Under the pieces are notes generated by a model. That model was not told the origin of the DNA and made no database searches. It worked only from the letters and a program-made list of their open reading frames with translations. A DNA stretch of 5,098 nucleotides from Pseudomonadota bacterium (GTDB lineage: Bacteria; Pseudomonadota; Gammaproteobacteria; Steroidobacterales; GCA-2729495): the NCBI GenBank assembly GCA_030836925.1, contig JAUPLK010000144.1:1-5098 (forward strand), given 5' to 3'. Positions 4,546 through 5,098 of the stretch are shown here, in pieces (the stretch's first letter is position 1; each line of letters begins with the position of its first letter). The position numbers and the translations under genes are program-made.

Positions 4546-5098
4546 CGCCGCTCCTGCCACGCGGCGCGCGGGTTGCCCATTTCGTCTTCGAAAAACGGCA
4601 GCCAGCCGATGCCGCAGAACTGCAGCGTGATGTCGGTGGCTTTGGGTCGCACGGCGATCTCCTCCAGTTGCTCTGCCTTCGCGCTCCAGTCGGCTTCGAG
4701 GCTGGCGAGTTCGGCCTGCAGTTCGACTTCGAGTTCGGTGAGCTGTGCCTTGTGTGCATCAACGGTTTCACCGGCGCGCTGCACGTCGCCGCTTTGCTTG
4801 TAGGCGTTGCCGGCCTTGCGCATCGCGGATGCGCTGCGCGAGACAGAGGTTGCCGATACCCGCTTGCGGCCAAGCAATGCGCCCAACAATGTGGAGCCCA
4901 CCGACACCATCGTGTCGATTTTCGAACCCGTGGCCTGCTCCTGTTCACGCTCGACGGCCTGCTCGGCGCGCCGTATGCGCTCATTGAGCGTGCTGAATTT
5001 CGCGGCGTACTTGTCACGCAGGGCATCGGTCTGTGCGTCTCGTGCCTCGCGGGCAAGTTGCTGCAGGCGAATGCGGAACTCGGCCGCGCCTTCCCCGG
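4542..5098 (-). CDS. C-terminal part of a coiled-coil protein, possibly a DUF87/HerA-like ATPase; 5' end outside window
   Basis: The minus-strand frame is open from the right window edge to TAG (4542-4544), about 184 codons. An ATG at 4910 exists, but the frame continues upstream of it with protein-like sequence, so that ATG is internal. Reading in from the window edge, the first ~60 residues are a charged, heptad-like coiled coil (AEFRIRLQQLAREARD, then YAAKFSTLNERIRRAEQ and AVEREQEQ). A short apolar stretch, VSVGSTLLGALLGRK, follows, then a second coiled coil (AHKAQLTELEVELQAELASLEADW) and a tail with ATDITLQFCGIGWLPFFED. This order (coiled coil, 'GATLLGALLGRK'-like hinge, coiled coil, beta-rich end) matches what I remember of the C-termini of large bacterial ATP-binding proteins with a HerA/DUF87 domain. 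No ATPase motif is in view, so the family call is tentative. It converges on the kinase gene and is probably unrelated to it in function. Confidence 0.7.
   Translation of the reverse strand, partial: GEGAAEFRIRLQQLAREARDAQTDALRDKYAAKFSTLNERIRRAEQAVEREQEQATGSKIDTMVSVGSTLLGALLGRKRVSATSVSRSASAMRKAGNAYKQSGDVQRAGETVDAHKAQLTELEVELQAELASLEADWSAKAEQLEEIAVRPKATDITLQFCGIGWLPFFEDEMGNPRAAWQERR

Noticed and set aside
4542..4910. A complete 122-codon minus-strand gene starting at 4910
   Set aside because: The frame stays open to the window edge with coiled-coil sequence that runs smoothly into this part, so the ATG is internal.

Overview
This 5.1 kb window is GC-rich, densely coded chromosomal DNA from a Gram-negative bacterium. 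The genes look proteobacterial: a MucD/DegP-type periplasmic protease with a Sec signal peptide, an OmpR/PhoB-type response regulator, and a HAMP-containing sensor kinase. The protease resembles Pseudomonas MucD from memory, and a GTAGGAGC palindrome recalls REP sequences of Pseudomonas and Xanthomonas. I therefore lean to Gammaproteobacteria, but no rRNA or other firm taxonomic marker is present.

Layout: (1) 2-544 (+) is the 3' part of an atypical short-chain dehydrogenase/NmrA-like NAD(P)-binding protein, cut by the left edge. (2) 545-1040 is about 500 bases with no convincing protein gene but many inverted repeats. It ends in a strong hairpin followed by TTTTTT (975-1020), only 7 bases before the ribosome binding site of the next gene. 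(3) 1041-2477 (+) is the periplasmic serine protease. (4) 2502-3179 (+) is the response regulator. (5) 3180-4532 (+) is the sensor histidine kinase, which begins on the base after the regulator's stop codon. (6) 4542-5098 (-) is the C-terminal part of a convergent coiled-coil protein, possibly a DUF87/HerA-like ATPase, cut by the right edge.

The protease, regulator and kinase are close together on one strand (24-base and 0-base gaps) and look like an envelope-stress operon: a sensor in the inner membrane, its DNA-binding partner, and a quality-control protease in the periplasm. That functional link is inferred from context.

The best candidate for something undescribed is the leader at 545-1040. 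Any transcript reaching the protease from an upstream promoter must pass an intrinsic-terminator-like hairpin. One arm of that hairpin also contains a perfect complement of the Shine-Dalgarno sequence. This suggests attenuation or a leader-RNA switch controlling the protease (and perhaps the two-component pair), or a separate small RNA ending there. A second oddity is the 17-base palindrome at 4529-4545, which supplies the TAG stop codons of both convergent genes.
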